Position numbers and translations under genes: made by a program | The notes under the pieces: model-generated | The model's database searches: none | Told to the model about the DNA's origin: nothing | The model's input: only the letters and a program-made list of their open reading frames with translations | From: an uncultured Oleiphilus sp. | GTDB taxonomy: Bacteria > Pseudomonadota > Gammaproteobacteria > Pseudomonadales > Oleiphilaceae | NCBI GenBank assembly: GCA_913020245.1 | Contig: CAJWAD010000004.1 | Coordinates: forward strand, 1 to 64,000 | Direction of reading: 5' to 3' | DNA length: 64,000 bases | In this document: piece by piece, positions 9,055-17,947 of the stretch | Layout: every line of letters starts with the position of its first letter | How positions within the stretch are numbered: position 1 is the first letter of the stretch

Positions 9055-9363
9055 ATGATGAAAACCAATGCAAAAGTAGCCCGTTTGGGCGAAGCAGTAC
9101 TTACTCAAGTCGATAACTTGGCTTACAACCTAGATAAATACGGTGTTGAAAACACTATCAACCGCCATACCCTAATTGCGGGCATATTGTTCGGTCAAAA
9201 GCGGTTTGAAGGTGAGTTGGATAGCTTAAAAGCGCGCACAGGCAGCACTAAGGCGAACCTAAATGATTTGCTGACGACCGCTGAGCAGTTTGCAAAAAGC
9301 GGGTTAAGTTTGGCCGCGTTTCCAGCGACATACAGCTATAGCCGTTTAAAAGCGTTAGTTTAA
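9055..9363 (+). CDS. Hypothetical helical protein (102 aa)
   Basis: A 102-residue soluble protein predicted by eye to be almost entirely helical (KVARLGEAVLTQVDNLAYNL, then LDSLKARTG and LNDLLTTAEQFAK). It is divergent from greB. Two consecutive ATGs (9055 and 9058) could start it, and the ribosome site is weak (GAG). A 9-bp hairpin lies shortly after the stop. I do not recognise a family. The length and helical pattern are reminiscent of small granule- or envelope-associated proteins, but that is only an impression. Confidence 0.5.
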   Translation: MMKTNAKVARLGEAVLTQVDNLAYNLDKYGVENTINRHTLIAGILFGQKRFEGELDSLKARTGSTKANLNDLLTTAEQFAKSGLSLAAFPATYSYSRLKALV

Positions 9364-9391
9364 GTTTTCGGGTATTAAAATTTTAAATGGT

Positions 9392-9419
9392 GCAGTAAGC
9401 CCGTTTGTTTGCTTACTGC
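9392..9419. terminator. 9-bp hairpin between convergent genes
   Basis: A perfect stem GCAGTAAGC / GCTTACTGC with a 10-base loop lies between the stop of the 102-residue gene and the stop of the convergent kinase gene. A short T-tract appears only about 8 bases later (GTTTTAAAA). It is a plausible bidirectional terminator. Confidence 0.5.
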
Positions 9420-9443
9420 GCGTGACGTTTTAAAAGGTCGGAT

Positions 9444-10862
9444 TTACGCGGCGGCTTCCTTAGACTGGCTAAGTTCTGATACATCCAATACCTTTCCTAG
9501 CAGCGATATTTGAATTTTTAAGCCCGGTTCATTGTCAGCCAATCGAATTTCACCATCGTGCAATTCAACAACCGCTTGCACTAAGCTGAGCCCTAAGCCA
9601 TTGCCAGGTTGCGAGCGGCTCTTAGCAACGCGGTAAAATCGATCAAAAACCTTTGCCCTTTCTTCTTCAGGAATACCAATCCCCGAATCTGCGACGGTTA
9701 ATTCAAGGTCTTTACCATTGGACGACAGGTATAACTCGATATCGCCCCCTTCAGGCGTGTATTTGATGGCATTGTCAATCAGGTTGCTTAAGGTTTGAAA
9801 AAGTAGGTCTTTATCGCCGTAAATGAAGATATTGGTTTTTACTTTAATGGATAAGGTTTGTTGCTTATCTTCCGCTAAGGCTTCGTATAATTCAGCCGCA
9901 TCCAGCACTAACTCAGACAAATTAAAGTCGCTGAAGTTACTGGTTCGGCCCCCACCTTCGAGACGTGCAATGCGCAACAAGGCATTAAACGTGGCAAGCA
10001 ATTGATCCGCCTCCGCTACGGCACTGGCTACTTGCTCTCGATCTTCATCTCTCTCAACGCTTAGCATGGTTTTCTCAAGCTTATTGCGCAAGCGTGTTAA
10101 CGGCGTACGTAGATCATGGGCAATATTGTCAGAGACATGGCGCACACCTTCCATCAGATGGAAGATTCGATCGAGCATTTCGTTAAGGTTTCGCGCGAGC
10201 TGATCAAAGTCATCATTGGTGCCACGGTCAGGTATGCGCAGCGACACATTCCCTTTGATGATGCGCTGGCTCGTCTGGTTGATCAGTTCCACTCGGCGTG
10301 CGGTACTGCGGCTCATCATAATGCCACCGAGCATCGCAAGCCCGAAGGTAATCGCCATACCAAGGTTGATCGCCCGCTCAACAAGTTCTTTGACCGCCAT
10401 AAACTCGTTTACATCACGCCCTACTAATAAGCGTAACCCTCCGGGTACGATAAACACGCGGGCACGCGCAGGTCGAGAAAGATCGGTATGCCAGCCCAGT
10501 TCATCATTTAAGGTAAAGTTGAGCCAACCGTCTTGCACATCGCCGCCTTCGGGCCATTTATCAATATTGCCGGCGAGTTTGATAAAGTCGCGGGCAGTAA
10601 AGAGGTAAATGGCCTTGCCTTGCGGATCACGACTGACGCGCTCACGGATTACACTGATAAGGCCATTGAGGCCTTGGCGCTGGTATTGTTCCGCAAGACC
10701 GATAATTTCGGCTTCAATGGTCTCGTCGGTTTGGCTCGACATGTACCCGGCCGTTGCCCAGTAAATGAAGCCCATTAAGATAAACACCGACGTGGCGAAC
10801 AGTACCATGTACATGATCGCCAGTTGGAAAGTAGAGGTTCTTAGTAGGCTAAGAATCTTCAC
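9444..10862 (-). CDS. Sensor histidine kinase
   Basis: A 472-residue inner-membrane kinase with TM1 at about 13-36, a periplasmic region to about 160, TM2 at about 166-182, a HAMP domain, and the phosphoacceptor motif NIAHDLRTPLTRLR (His 249). The ATPase domain has an N-box (LSNLIDNAIKYTPEGG) and a G-box (GNGLGLSLVQAV). It overlaps the upstream regulator gene by 14 bases, so the two form a pair. The overall form resembles the heavy-metal/QseC-like kinase group. The signal is not evident from sequence. Confidence 0.85.
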   Translation of the reverse strand: MKILSLLRTSTFQLAIMYMVLFATSVFILMGFIYWATAGYMSSQTDETIEAEIIGLAEQYQRQGLNGLISVIRERVSRDPQGKAIYLFTARDFIKLAGNIDKWPEGGDVQDGWLNFTLNDELGWHTDLSRPARARVFIVPGGLRLLVGRDVNEFMAVKELVERAINLGMAITFGLAMLGGIMMSRSTARRVELINQTSQRIIKGNVSLRIPDRGTNDDFDQLARNLNEMLDRIFHLMEGVRHVSDNIAHDLRTPLTRLRNKLEKTMLSVERDEDREQVASAVAEADQLLATFNALLRIARLEGGGRTSNFSDFNLSELVLDAAELYEALAEDKQQTLSIKVKTNIFIYGDKDLLFQTLSNLIDNAIKYTPEGGDIELYLSSNGKDLELTVADSGIGIPEEERAKVFDRFYRVAKSRSQPGNGLGLSLVQAVVELHDGEIRLADNEPGLKIQISLLGKVLDVSELSQSKEAAA

Positions 10863-11535
10863 TCAAAATATACCCAGCACCGCGCACAGTTTGAAGTAAC
10901 TGCTTTGGAAAATCTTTATCAATTTTTGACCGTAAACGGCTGATATGCACATCAATTACGTTAGTTTGCGGATCAAAATGGTAGTCCCATACTTGCTCGA
11001 GCAGCATAGTGCGCGTCACGACCTGACCGGCATGTTTCATCAAATACTCAAGTAAACGGAATTCGCGTGGTTGAAGATCAATTTTTTGACCCGCGCGTCG
11101 AACCGTTCGCGCAAGTAAATCCATGTCTAAATCAGCGACACTTAAATGCGTAATTTTCTCTGAACCGGTGCTAGCACCGCGACGGACCAGTGCTTCTAAG
11201 CGCGCCAGTAGTTCTGTGTAAGAGAACGGTTTGGTTAGATAATCATCACCGCCGCCACGTAAGCCTTCGACGCGATCATCGACATCACCAAGTGCACTTA
11301 AGATCAACACGGGTGTTTTATTACCGGTTGCCCGAATCGTTTTGATAATTGAGAGGCCATCCATACCCGGCAGCATGCGATCAATAATCATCACGTCATA
11401 CGTCTCACTGGCAGCGAGTAATAACCCTTCTTTTCCGTCTGGAGAATGGTCGACTACATTGTCATTCTCTTTTAATCCATTGACTAAATACGCGGCAACA
11501 TCTTTGTCGTCTTCGATTACTAGTACGCGCATCAT
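10849..11535 (-). CDS. OmpR/PhoB-family response regulator
   Basis: A 228-residue regulator with a receiver domain (phospho-acceptor D52 in MIIDRMLPGMDG, conserved Lys in LTKPFSYTE) and a winged-helix output domain (QPREFRLLEYLMKHAGQVVT, NVIDVHISRLRSKID). It belongs to the CusR/CzcR/QseB-like branch. Its start abuts the djlA stop directly and its end overlaps the kinase gene, giving a djlA-regulator-kinase operon. A second Met at residue 2 is an equally possible start. Confidence 0.87.
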   Translation of the reverse strand: MMRVLVIEDDKDVAAYLVNGLKENDNVVDHSPDGKEGLLLAASETYDVMIIDRMLPGMDGLSIIKTIRATGNKTPVLILSALGDVDDRVEGLRGGGDDYLTKPFSYTELLARLEALVRRGASTGSEKITHLSVADLDMDLLARTVRRAGQKIDLQPREFRLLEYLMKHAGQVVTRTMLLEQVWDYHFDPQTNVIDVHISRLRSKIDKDFPKQLLQTVRGAGYILSEDS

Positions 11536-12345
11536 TTAACCCCTATTGTTTTGTCTGTCTTGCTTAATTAAGTCGTAAGCATCTTTAATTTGTTGTGTTT
11601 TTTCTGTGGCCAATTTCATCATCTCTTCAGGTAAACCTTTAGACACAAGTTTGTCTGGATGGTGTTGGCTCATCAGTCGCCGATAGGCTTTTTTTAGTTC
11701 TTGATCTGTACAGCTATTTTTTACACCCAATACCTCATAGGCATCTGCCAGCTGCAGTTTAGCATTGCTTGGGCTGCTACTATAGCCTTCTTGTTGATAA
11801 AAACGTTGTTGGGCCACTGCCATTGCTAATAAGCGCTCGAACTGAGCGCGATTTATCTTTAACAACGAGGCAATATCAAATAAAACCGCGCGTTCTGTAT
11901 CTTCAAGTTTGCCATCGGCCAATGCGGTGGCAATTTGAATTTCGACAAACATTTGTACAAGGTTACGACGGCGGCCACAAGCATTGGCAAATGCGGTAAT
12001 CACCTCTTCTGCATTGAAATCGGTGGCTTTACCTTGATTAAAAAGATTCTTCGCCGCATCGGTTTGCTCGGCGTTTAGTTGCATGCGTGCCATCGTTTGT
12101 TGTGCAAGCGCAATTTCTTCGCGGCTCACTTGGCCGTCGGCTTTGGCAATGTAGCCCATAATTGAAAAAGTTGTGGTGAAGAACGCGGCCTGCACGCCCT
12201 CTTGATCGGCGCCGCCACTAAAGGCCTCTAAGTTGGTCAAGCCTTTATCAAAACTATGGCCAATGGCCGCACCTAGCAACGCCCCGATCGGCCCGACCAG
12301 CACAAAGCCGAGCGTACCCCCAATCACCTTTCCCCACCAATTCAT
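11536..12345 (-). CDS. djlA: DnaJ-like co-chaperone DjlA
   Basis: A 269-residue membrane-anchored J protein. The glycine-rich N-terminal segment (VIGGTLGFVLVGPIGALLGA) is the membrane anchor. A TerB-like helical domain (GYIAKADGQVSREEIALA) follows at about 60-160, and the C-terminal J domain carries the HPD motif at 229-231, which stimulates DnaK. The C-terminal J domain and N-terminal anchor are the DjlA arrangement, reversed relative to DnaJ. In E. coli it is linked to envelope and Rcs signalling. It is the first gene of an operon with a two-component system. Confidence 0.92.
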   Translation of the reverse strand: MNWWGKVIGGTLGFVLVGPIGALLGAAIGHSFDKGLTNLEAFSGGADQEGVQAAFFTTTFSIMGYIAKADGQVSREEIALAQQTMARMQLNAEQTDAAKNLFNQGKATDFNAEEVITAFANACGRRRNLVQMFVEIQIATALADGKLEDTERAVLFDIASLLKINRAQFERLLAMAVAQQRFYQQEGYSSSPSNAKLQLADAYEVLGVKNSCTDQELKKAYRRLMSQHHPDKLVSKGLPEEMMKLATEKTQQIKDAYDLIKQDRQNNRG

Positions 12346-12655
12346 AGAGGTTCCCCAATATTATAAAATACTACTAACGTCTTTGTTGAAGCCTTGAGTG
12401 TAGCTGCGAAAACCATGTGCTCGGTATGGCTATGATTTACACTCGTTTGTTGACTGCGTTTTAAATTCGATAGTAGTGTAGATCGCTGTGAGTCGGCAAG
12501 TGAAGCGTTGGAGAGAAGTTAAAGAAAATATGAATTTGAGTGAAAGCGCATACTTACTTTAGCTTATGATTAGTAATAAGGGGCTTTGGATATCGATAAA
12601 ACGACCCACTTAAGCCAAGGAACTATCCCCGGCAAAGTGGGCTATACGAATATTT
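12346..12655. other. Intergenic region upstream of djlA
   Basis: About 310 bases without a convincing gene. It must hold the djlA promoter, but I cannot pick reliable -35 and -10 boxes. The end near the PEP-CTERM gene holds a nested hairpin described separately. Confidence 0.4.
12603..12643 (-). terminator. Putative nested-hairpin terminator of the PEP-CTERM gene
   Basis: Read on the minus strand, CCCACTT and AAGTGGG (12635-12641 with 12605-12611) form a 7-bp outer stem. GCC/GGC and GGGA/TTCC pair inside it, and TCGTTTTAT follows. It begins shortly after the stop codon of the PEP-CTERM gene. Confidence 0.45.
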
Positions 12656-13321
12656 TTAGGCTTTGCGTTTACGCATGCCTCCAGCGACTAATAGCCCGCA
12701 AAGGAGCAAGGCAAGCGAGGAAGGTTCTGAGACCGAAACAACAGGATCTTCTGGTGCTGCAGGCCCTGAGGTGATGGCCCCCACAGCATTTATGTCAGCA
12801 CCTGCAAAAGGAGGGGAAGTCGGACCGTTTGTTATGTCATCCGTAATGCGGACATAGCTATATAGTGTTCCGGATGTCACGGCGGCAAAACTATCAATAT
12901 CTAACCCGGAGGGTTGGCCGCGAATGAAACCTAAGTCTATCCAATCGATTGCATTCGTTGATATCTCAACTTGAAAATCTTCAATCGCAGGTCCAAATTC
13001 AAAAATCCATAGATCCTTAGTAGCATCGCCAGAGGTGGTGAGTGAATTATCTGTAAACTGCACGGTTATGGTTCCCCCGTTACCCAATGAAACAGAGGCA
13101 TTGTCTGGTGCACCGAGGACATAGTCGGGATTGTCATAGGTTATACCGCCTTGGGTAATCGAATTAGGGCCGGGCGTAAATGGTAAATATGCATCGGCAA
13201 ATGAACTATCACCTGTCGGGAAGGTAACGCCGGAATAAGTTACGGGCATCGCAATTGCCAGACTTGAGATTAAACTCAAAAGCGCACTCATAATGAGCTG
13301 TTGTATTTTTTTTGTTTTCAT
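12656..13321 (-). CDS. PEP-CTERM sorting-domain protein
   Basis: A 221-residue exported protein with an N-terminal signal peptide (cleavage near residue 24 after LAIA). The C-terminal tripartite PEP-CTERM signal is present: SEPSSLALLL, a hydrophobic helix, and the basic end RKRKA. The region between is beta-rich (PDYVLGAPDNASVSLGNGG, then LWIFEFGPAIEDFQVEIS), resembling secreted discoidin/jelly-roll-like PEP-CTERM proteins of unknown function. In this system an exosortase cleaves the tail and the protein goes to the surface or exopolysaccharide matrix. No exosortase gene lies in this window. AAGGAGAA precedes the ATG. Confidence 0.85.
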   Translation of the reverse strand: MKTKKIQQLIMSALLSLISSLAIAMPVTYSGVTFPTGDSSFADAYLPFTPGPNSITQGGITYDNPDYVLGAPDNASVSLGNGGTITVQFTDNSLTTSGDATKDLWIFEFGPAIEDFQVEISTNAIDWIDLGFIRGQPSGLDIDSFAAVTSGTLYSYVRITDDITNGPTSPPFAGADINAVGAITSGPAAPEDPVVSVSEPSSLALLLCGLLVAGGMRKRKA

Positions 13322-13571
13322 GTGTTCTCCTTGTGCAAATCTTAATTTAATAGGAACGATTACGATTCAATAATTATACCAATTGCCTATCTGGTTGTTT
13401 TTTAAACAATAAAAAATAAACCCAGCACATTAAATGTAAAAAATCTGACATTTGTACGAAAATAGGGCTTAAATATTTTACAGTTGCGATGTTGCGAGCG
13501 TATTTATTTTATATGCGTGCTTTTCAGAGTGAGGCTGCCAGGACTAATATTCTCTCTATTTCCCAATATGA

Positions 13572-14345
13572 CTAGTGATTATCTTTTAGCCAATCTAAAG
13601 AACGTTCAGTAGTAGATTTCGGAAAATATTCGGCCGCAGTAAAGCCGTTATAACCAAGTTTATTTAATTGTTTAAAAATGGTTGGGAAGTTTAATTCTCC
13701 GGTGCCAGGCTCATGCCGACCGGGGTTATCTGCAAATTGTATGTGTGCGATATGAGGCAAAAATTTTTCGATATTCCGTAGGATATCGCCATGCATAACT
13801 TGCATGTGATAAATATCAAATTGAAATTTGATGCCTGGTACTTCGTTTAATACCCGTTGTGATTTTTCTAATGAATCAATGAAGAATCCAGGCATATCCA
13901 CTTTTGAGTTGATTGCTTCGAAAACTAATTGAATGCCTTCATTCGCAAGGGTGGTGTGTGCATAGCGTAAATTCTCAATCAGACAAGCCCATTGCGCCGT
14001 GCTATCTATGTGTGATGCTTGAATGCCGGCTAAACAGTTCACTTGTTTCACGTCTAATAGCGTTGCGTAGTTGATGGCGGTTTCTATGCCGTTTAAAAAT
14101 TCATTACGGCGGCTGGGTAAGCAAGCAATGCCGCGCTCACCTTGCGACCAATCACCGGCGGGCAAATTGAATAACACTTGTTGAAGTTGATGCGTTTTAA
14201 GCTGCTGTTTTAATTGTTCAGCGGGGTAAGCATAGGGAAAGAGGTATTCGACAAATTGAAAACCATGTTCGCGCGCGAGCGCAAAACGTTCCAAGAAAGG
14301 TACTTCTTGGAAGAGCATGGTTAGGTTAGCCGCAAATCTAGGCAT
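13572..14345 (-). CDS. hyi: Hydroxypyruvate isomerase family protein
   Basis: A 257-residue TIM-barrel isomerase of the Hyi group (start MPRFAANLTMLFQEVPFLER; later NCLAGIQ, LVFEAINSKVDMPGFF, FQFDIYHMQ and IAHIQFADNPGRHEPGTGEL). The Glu, Asp, His and Glu metal ligands of the family are in the segments listed. It interconverts hydroxypyruvate and tartronate semialdehyde. The downstream partner in the pathway, tartronate semialdehyde reductase, is encoded 8 bases upstream on the same strand, so the two are an operon. Glyoxylate carboligase, often in the same cluster, is not in this window. Confidence 0.88.
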   Translation of the reverse strand: MPRFAANLTMLFQEVPFLERFALAREHGFQFVEYLFPYAYPAEQLKQQLKTHQLQQVLFNLPAGDWSQGERGIACLPSRRNEFLNGIETAINYATLLDVKQVNCLAGIQASHIDSTAQWACLIENLRYAHTTLANEGIQLVFEAINSKVDMPGFFIDSLEKSQRVLNEVPGIKFQFDIYHMQVMHGDILRNIEKFLPHIAHIQFADNPGRHEPGTGELNFPTIFKQLNKLGYNGFTAAEYFPKSTTERSLDWLKDNH

Positions 14346-14353
14346 GGTATGGC

Positions 14354-15229
14354 TTATTTGATCAAACGGGTGTTGTTAAGATGTTCAAGCTCAACGAGTA
14401 AGCCGCTATGATCGAGTCCCTCATGGCCATTAGCGATCATGCCAAGATAGCTTTCATAGGTGCGCTGAGATAAAGGCAGTGTTAAATTATGCTCGTTTGC
14501 TTCATTTAGGATGGTGCGTAAGTCTTTCAATTGTACTCGGCTTGTTGCTCCGGGGGTGAAGTTGCTATCTAGCATACGTTGACCATGTAGTTCCAAAATA
14601 CGACTGTTTGCAAAGCCACCCAATAATGCTTCCCTCACGGCCACGGGGTTGGCGCCTCCTTCTGCTGCCAATAATAAGGCTTCCGATACAGCGCCAATCG
14701 TGATACCAACAATCGCTTGGTTAGCTAGCTTGGCCAATTGACCGCTGCCAGCAGGACCAATGTAGGTGGCGTTTCCGAGGGCAGAGAAAACCGCTTGCGC
14801 GCCCTCAAATACGGTCGCTTCGCCACCCACCATAATAGACAGGTTTGCTTGCTTTGCGCCGACGGTACCACCTGAGACCGGCGCGTCAAGGTAGCGTAAC
14901 CCCTGTGCTTCGCAGAGCAATGCGTGTTTACGCGCAGTTTTCGGTGGAATAGAGCTCATATCAATGACCAAACTCCCCGCAGGTAACTGTTTGAATGCCT
15001 GGCTTTGAAATAAAACCTCGTCCACGACCTCGCCGTTTTCAAGCATCGTGATGAGCACCTCTGCACTAGCCGCCGCTTCGGCGACTGACTGACAGCGTGT
15101 TGCATGATCGGCAAATGCAGCGAGCTTATCAGCGGTCCTGTTCCATAAAGCAAGATCGAAACCTGCATCGATCAGGTTTTGTGTCATGGGTTGGCCCATT
15201 AGACCGATGCCAACAAAGGCAATTTTCAC
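14354..15229 (-). CDS. glxR: 2-hydroxy-3-oxopropionate (tartronate semialdehyde) reductase
   Basis: A 291-residue beta-hydroxyacid dehydrogenase. The N-terminal Rossmann motif is FVGIGLMGQPMTQNL (residues 4-18), the substrate motif DAPVSGGTVGA lies near 115, and the catalytic Lys is in GQLAKLANQ near residue 170. It reduces tartronate semialdehyde to D-glycerate with NAD(P)H. The start is GTG with an excellent Shine-Dalgarno (GGAGG, 5 bases away). Pairing with hyi supports this member of the family over 3-hydroxyisobutyrate dehydrogenase, which has a very similar sequence. Confidence 0.87.
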   Translation of the reverse strand: MKIAFVGIGLMGQPMTQNLIDAGFDLALWNRTADKLAAFADHATRCQSVAEAAASAEVLITMLENGEVVDEVLFQSQAFKQLPAGSLVIDMSSIPPKTARKHALLCEAQGLRYLDAPVSGGTVGAKQANLSIMVGGEATVFEGAQAVFSALGNATYIGPAGSGQLAKLANQAIVGITIGAVSEALLLAAEGGANPVAVREALLGGFANSRILELHGQRMLDSNFTPGATSRVQLKDLRTILNEANEHNLTLPLSQRTYESYLGMIANGHEGLDHSGLLVELEHLNNTRLIK

Positions 15230-15265
15230 GGAGACCTCCGAATAAAACGAAATCGTTAAAACAAA

Positions 15266-15290
15266 AAAACCGCCTTAAAAGGCGGTTTTC
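15266..15290. terminator. Bidirectional intrinsic terminator
   Basis: A 9-bp stem AAAACCGCC / GGCGGTTTT with a 6-base loop. It follows the rpoH stop on the minus strand and precedes glxR, so it separates the two minus-strand units. Confidence 0.85.
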
Positions 15291-15306
15291 ATAAAGTTGA
15301 CGAAAA

Positions 15307-16161
15307 TTAGCTTTCCATCAAGCCTTTTACTTTTTTCATTGCATTCTTTTCTAACTGACGGATACGTTCTGCAGACACACCGTATTCGTCTGCCAAGTCA
15401 TGCAATGTCGATTTTTGATCACTTAACCAGCGCTTACTCAGGATATCAAGGCTACGCTCATCGAGTGTACGCATGGCTTCTTGCAACCGTTGACGTGAAT
15501 CATTTGACCAGTCAGCTTGTTCTATTTTACGCGCCGGATCTTGGTTATGATCTTCCAAATAGTTAGCCGGTGCTAAATAAGCTGTATCGTCATCATCGTC
15601 AGAGCCGGCATCAAATGCCGCATCATGCGCACTCAAACGCCCTTCCATCTCGCGTACAACGCGCGGTTCTACGCCCAAATCTTGCGCGACCGAATGCACT
15701 TCATCATTGGTAAACCAAGCTAAGCGTTTCTTTGAGCTTCGCAGGTTGAAAAACATTTTGCGCTGCGCTTTCGTCGTCGCAATTTTGACAATACGCCAGT
15801 TGCGTAAAATGAACTCATGCATTTCTGCTTTTATCCAATGCACTGCGAACGAGACCAAGCGAACACCAAATTCTGGATTAAAACGCTTGATTGCTTTCAT
15901 CATGCCCACATTACCTTCTTGAATAAGGTCTGCTTGGGCTAAACCGTAACCTGAGTAACTTTTTGCAATATGCACCACGAAGCGAAGATGAGACATAACT
16001 AAGTGGCGTGCCGCCGTTAAATCATCATCTTCATGAAGACGCTTGGTTAGCGCACGCTCTTCTTCCACGGACAGGATTGGGATGCCATTGACGGCCTGAA
16101 TATATGACTCCAGATTACTTCCTGGTATCAACATATCCACTGGCTGTAAATTTGTACCCAT
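15307..16161 (-). CDS. rpoH: RNA polymerase heat-shock sigma factor (sigma-32)
   Basis: A 284-residue sigma-70-family factor of the RpoH type. The start is the Met of MGTNLQPV, with GGAG 9 bases upstream. Region 1.2/2.1 ([20 protein letters not shown]), region 2 ([50 protein letters not shown]), the RpoH box ([15 protein letters not shown]) and region 4 ([15 protein letters not shown]) are all present. It directs polymerase to heat-shock promoters. An acidic run of five Asp near residue 195 is an insertion-like detail. It follows ftsX on the same strand, as in most gammaproteobacteria, and ends at a strong terminator. Confidence 0.97.
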   Translation of the reverse strand: MGTNLQPVDMLIPGSNLESYIQAVNGIPILSVEEERALTKRLHEDDDLTAARHLVMSHLRFVVHIAKSYSGYGLAQADLIQEGNVGMMKAIKRFNPEFGVRLVSFAVHWIKAEMHEFILRNWRIVKIATTKAQRKMFFNLRSSKKRLAWFTNDEVHSVAQDLGVEPRVVREMEGRLSAHDAAFDAGSDDDDDTAYLAPANYLEDHNQDPARKIEQADWSNDSRQRLQEAMRTLDERSLDILSKRWLSDQKSTLHDLADEYGVSAERIRQLEKNAMKKVKGLMES

Positions 16162-16235
16162 AGAAAAACTCTCCAATCTAAATTAGCAGTGTATTATAGC
16201 ATTTTTTGCTTTATTTCAACAACAATTCGAACCGT

Positions 16236-17234
16236 TTACCGGGGTTCGATCTCATCGATATGCCTGCGTACCGCGAACCAAGCGCCCAACCAGCCCAGCA
16301 AACTCCCCAAGGTCAGAATCAGCAGCGACGATTCGACGCTAAGCCCCATCAAATTGAACTGGCTTTGGTATGATTGGGCCAGCTCTAATAGGGGGGCTTC
16401 GAGCATTGCAATCACCAGTGTGCAAAGAACAAGTGCAAAAAGCGCACCCCCAAAGCCAAAAAATATGCCCATGTAGATAAACGGACGACAAACGAACGCA
16501 TTGGTGCCACCGACTAGCTTTAATACGACAATTTCGTCTTTCCGGTTTTCTATTGCTAATCGAATGGTGTTGCCCAATATTAATAAAACCGCAAAACTAA
16601 GCATAATGCCGAGCACCCAGGTACTGCGTTCCAGAAAGGTACTGATCGAGTGCAGCCTTTCGACCCAGACAACGTCCAATTGCGCATTTTCAACTTGTTC
16701 AAGGCCGACGAGGCTGTCTTTCAAACGGTTAATTTTTTCCAGCTGATCTAACTGTGGCGCTGGGGTAACAATAATACTGTGCGGTAGTGGGTTCTCTTCA
16801 AGGTGTTTTAACGTATCGCCCAGTTCAAATAATGCCGAGAATTCGGCGAGTGCTTTATCTTTATCAATAAACTTAGTGGCAGAAATACTGCCACGTTCTT
16901 GGAGTTCATTGGCCAGTTCAGCGGCTTCGAGTGTTGCCGTCTTCTCAGTTAGAAATAGCGTAATTTGTGATGAGCCGTCCCATTCAAGATCGGCTTGATA
17001 AATATTTATGAGTAGCAGAGCCAATAGCGTGGGTAACGCAATCGCAATACCGATAACTGAACACGTAAAAAATGCAGCCAATGGTCGCCTTTTTTGCTCA
17101 TGTAAGGTTTGTTTTAGCGTTTTAATATGATTGCTGATATACCCGCCAAACAGCGGCTTGTCATCGCTCAATTGTGCGCCGCTATTCGGTTTTTTGACGG
17201 CGCGTTTACTCGTTGTTGGGGCCATTTTATGCAT
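16236..17234 (-). CDS. ftsX: Cell division ABC transporter permease FtsX
   Basis: About 332 residues. A cytoplasmic N terminus of about 70 residues is followed by TM1 (FTCSVIGIAIALPTLLALLL), a periplasmic loop of about 120 residues that in relatives recruits the amidase activator EnvC, and three C-terminal membrane helices. With FtsE it couples ATP hydrolysis to septal peptidoglycan splitting. The start is uncertain: ATGs at 17234 and 17225 are both possible, and the first overlaps the ftsE stop. It lies in the order ftsY-ftsE-ftsX-rpoH. Confidence 0.93.
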   Translation of the reverse strand: MHKMAPTTSKRAVKKPNSGAQLSDDKPLFGGYISNHIKTLKQTLHEQKRRPLAAFFTCSVIGIAIALPTLLALLLINIYQADLEWDGSSQITLFLTEKTATLEAAELANELQERGSISATKFIDKDKALAEFSALFELGDTLKHLEENPLPHSIIVTPAPQLDQLEKINRLKDSLVGLEQVENAQLDVVWVERLHSISTFLERSTWVLGIMLSFAVLLILGNTIRLAIENRKDEIVVLKLVGGTNAFVCRPFIYMGIFFGFGGALFALVLCTLVIAMLEAPLLELAQSYQSQFNLMGLSVESSLLILTLGSLLGWLGAWFAVRRHIDEIEPR

Positions 17235-17910
17235 CCACTCCAGCAACGCTTTTAGCGCCCGTAATAATATGCCCCTGACTAAGTTCGATAACGCGGAATG
17301 GCAACCGAGAAATTAAATCCAGATCATGTGTGGCAATCAGAACGGTGACGCCAACTTGATTAAATTCCGAAAATAATTTCATAATTTCTGACGATAGCTC
17401 GGGGTCAAGGTTACCGGTCGGCTCATCGGCGAGCAGTATCGGTGGTTTGTTCACGACCGCTCGAGCGATACCAATACGCTGTTGTTCGCCACCAGAAAGT
17501 TGGATGGGCGTCAGGTTTTCTTTTGACAACAGGCCTACTTTATCGAGTGCCGCTCGCACTCGTTTCGCGATTTCCCTTGGCGGTGTGCCTGCTACATCTA
17601 AAGGTAATGCAACATTATCAAAAACCGTGCGGTCAAAGAGTAAACGGTGATCTTGAAATACCACGCCAATATGCCGACGAAAATAAGCAATTTGCCGGCG
17701 AGGTATCCGTGCGAGATTTTGATTGCCAATCATGATCTGACCGCGATCCGCCCGTTCCATGAGCATAATCAATTTGAGCAACGTACTCTTTCCAGCCCCA
17801 GAATGCCCGGTCAAGAACGCCATTTCGCCGCGCGCCATCGACAATGAAACATTTTGTAATGCCTCATGGCCGTCTTCATAGCGCTTGCCTACATTTATAA
17901 ACTCAATCAT
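17227..17910 (-). CDS. ftsE: Cell division ATP-binding protein FtsE
   Basis: A 227-residue ABC ATPase with Walker A (GHSGAGKST near residue 36), a Q-loop, the signature LSGGEQQR, Walker B ([13 protein letters not shown]) and the switch His (IATHDLDL). It is the cytoplasmic partner of FtsX at the division site. It lies 37 bases after ftsY and overlaps ftsX. Confidence 0.96.
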   Translation of the reverse strand: MIEFINVGKRYEDGHEALQNVSLSMARGEMAFLTGHSGAGKSTLLKLIMLMERADRGQIMIGNQNLARIPRRQIAYFRRHIGVVFQDHRLLFDRTVFDNVALPLDVAGTPPREIAKRVRAALDKVGLLSKENLTPIQLSGGEQQRIGIARAVVNKPPILLADEPTGNLDPELSSEIMKLFSEFNQVGVTVLIATHDLDLISRLPFRVIELSQGHIITGAKSVAGVDA

Positions 17911-17947
17911 GCGATCGCTCTATCCGTTTTCTTATCTCTATCAACGA

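Noticed and set aside
12598..12660. Possible cyclic-di-GMP riboswitch near the PEP-CTERM gene
   Set aside because: It lies downstream of the gene and lacks the conserved riboswitch core. A nested-hairpin terminator explains it better.
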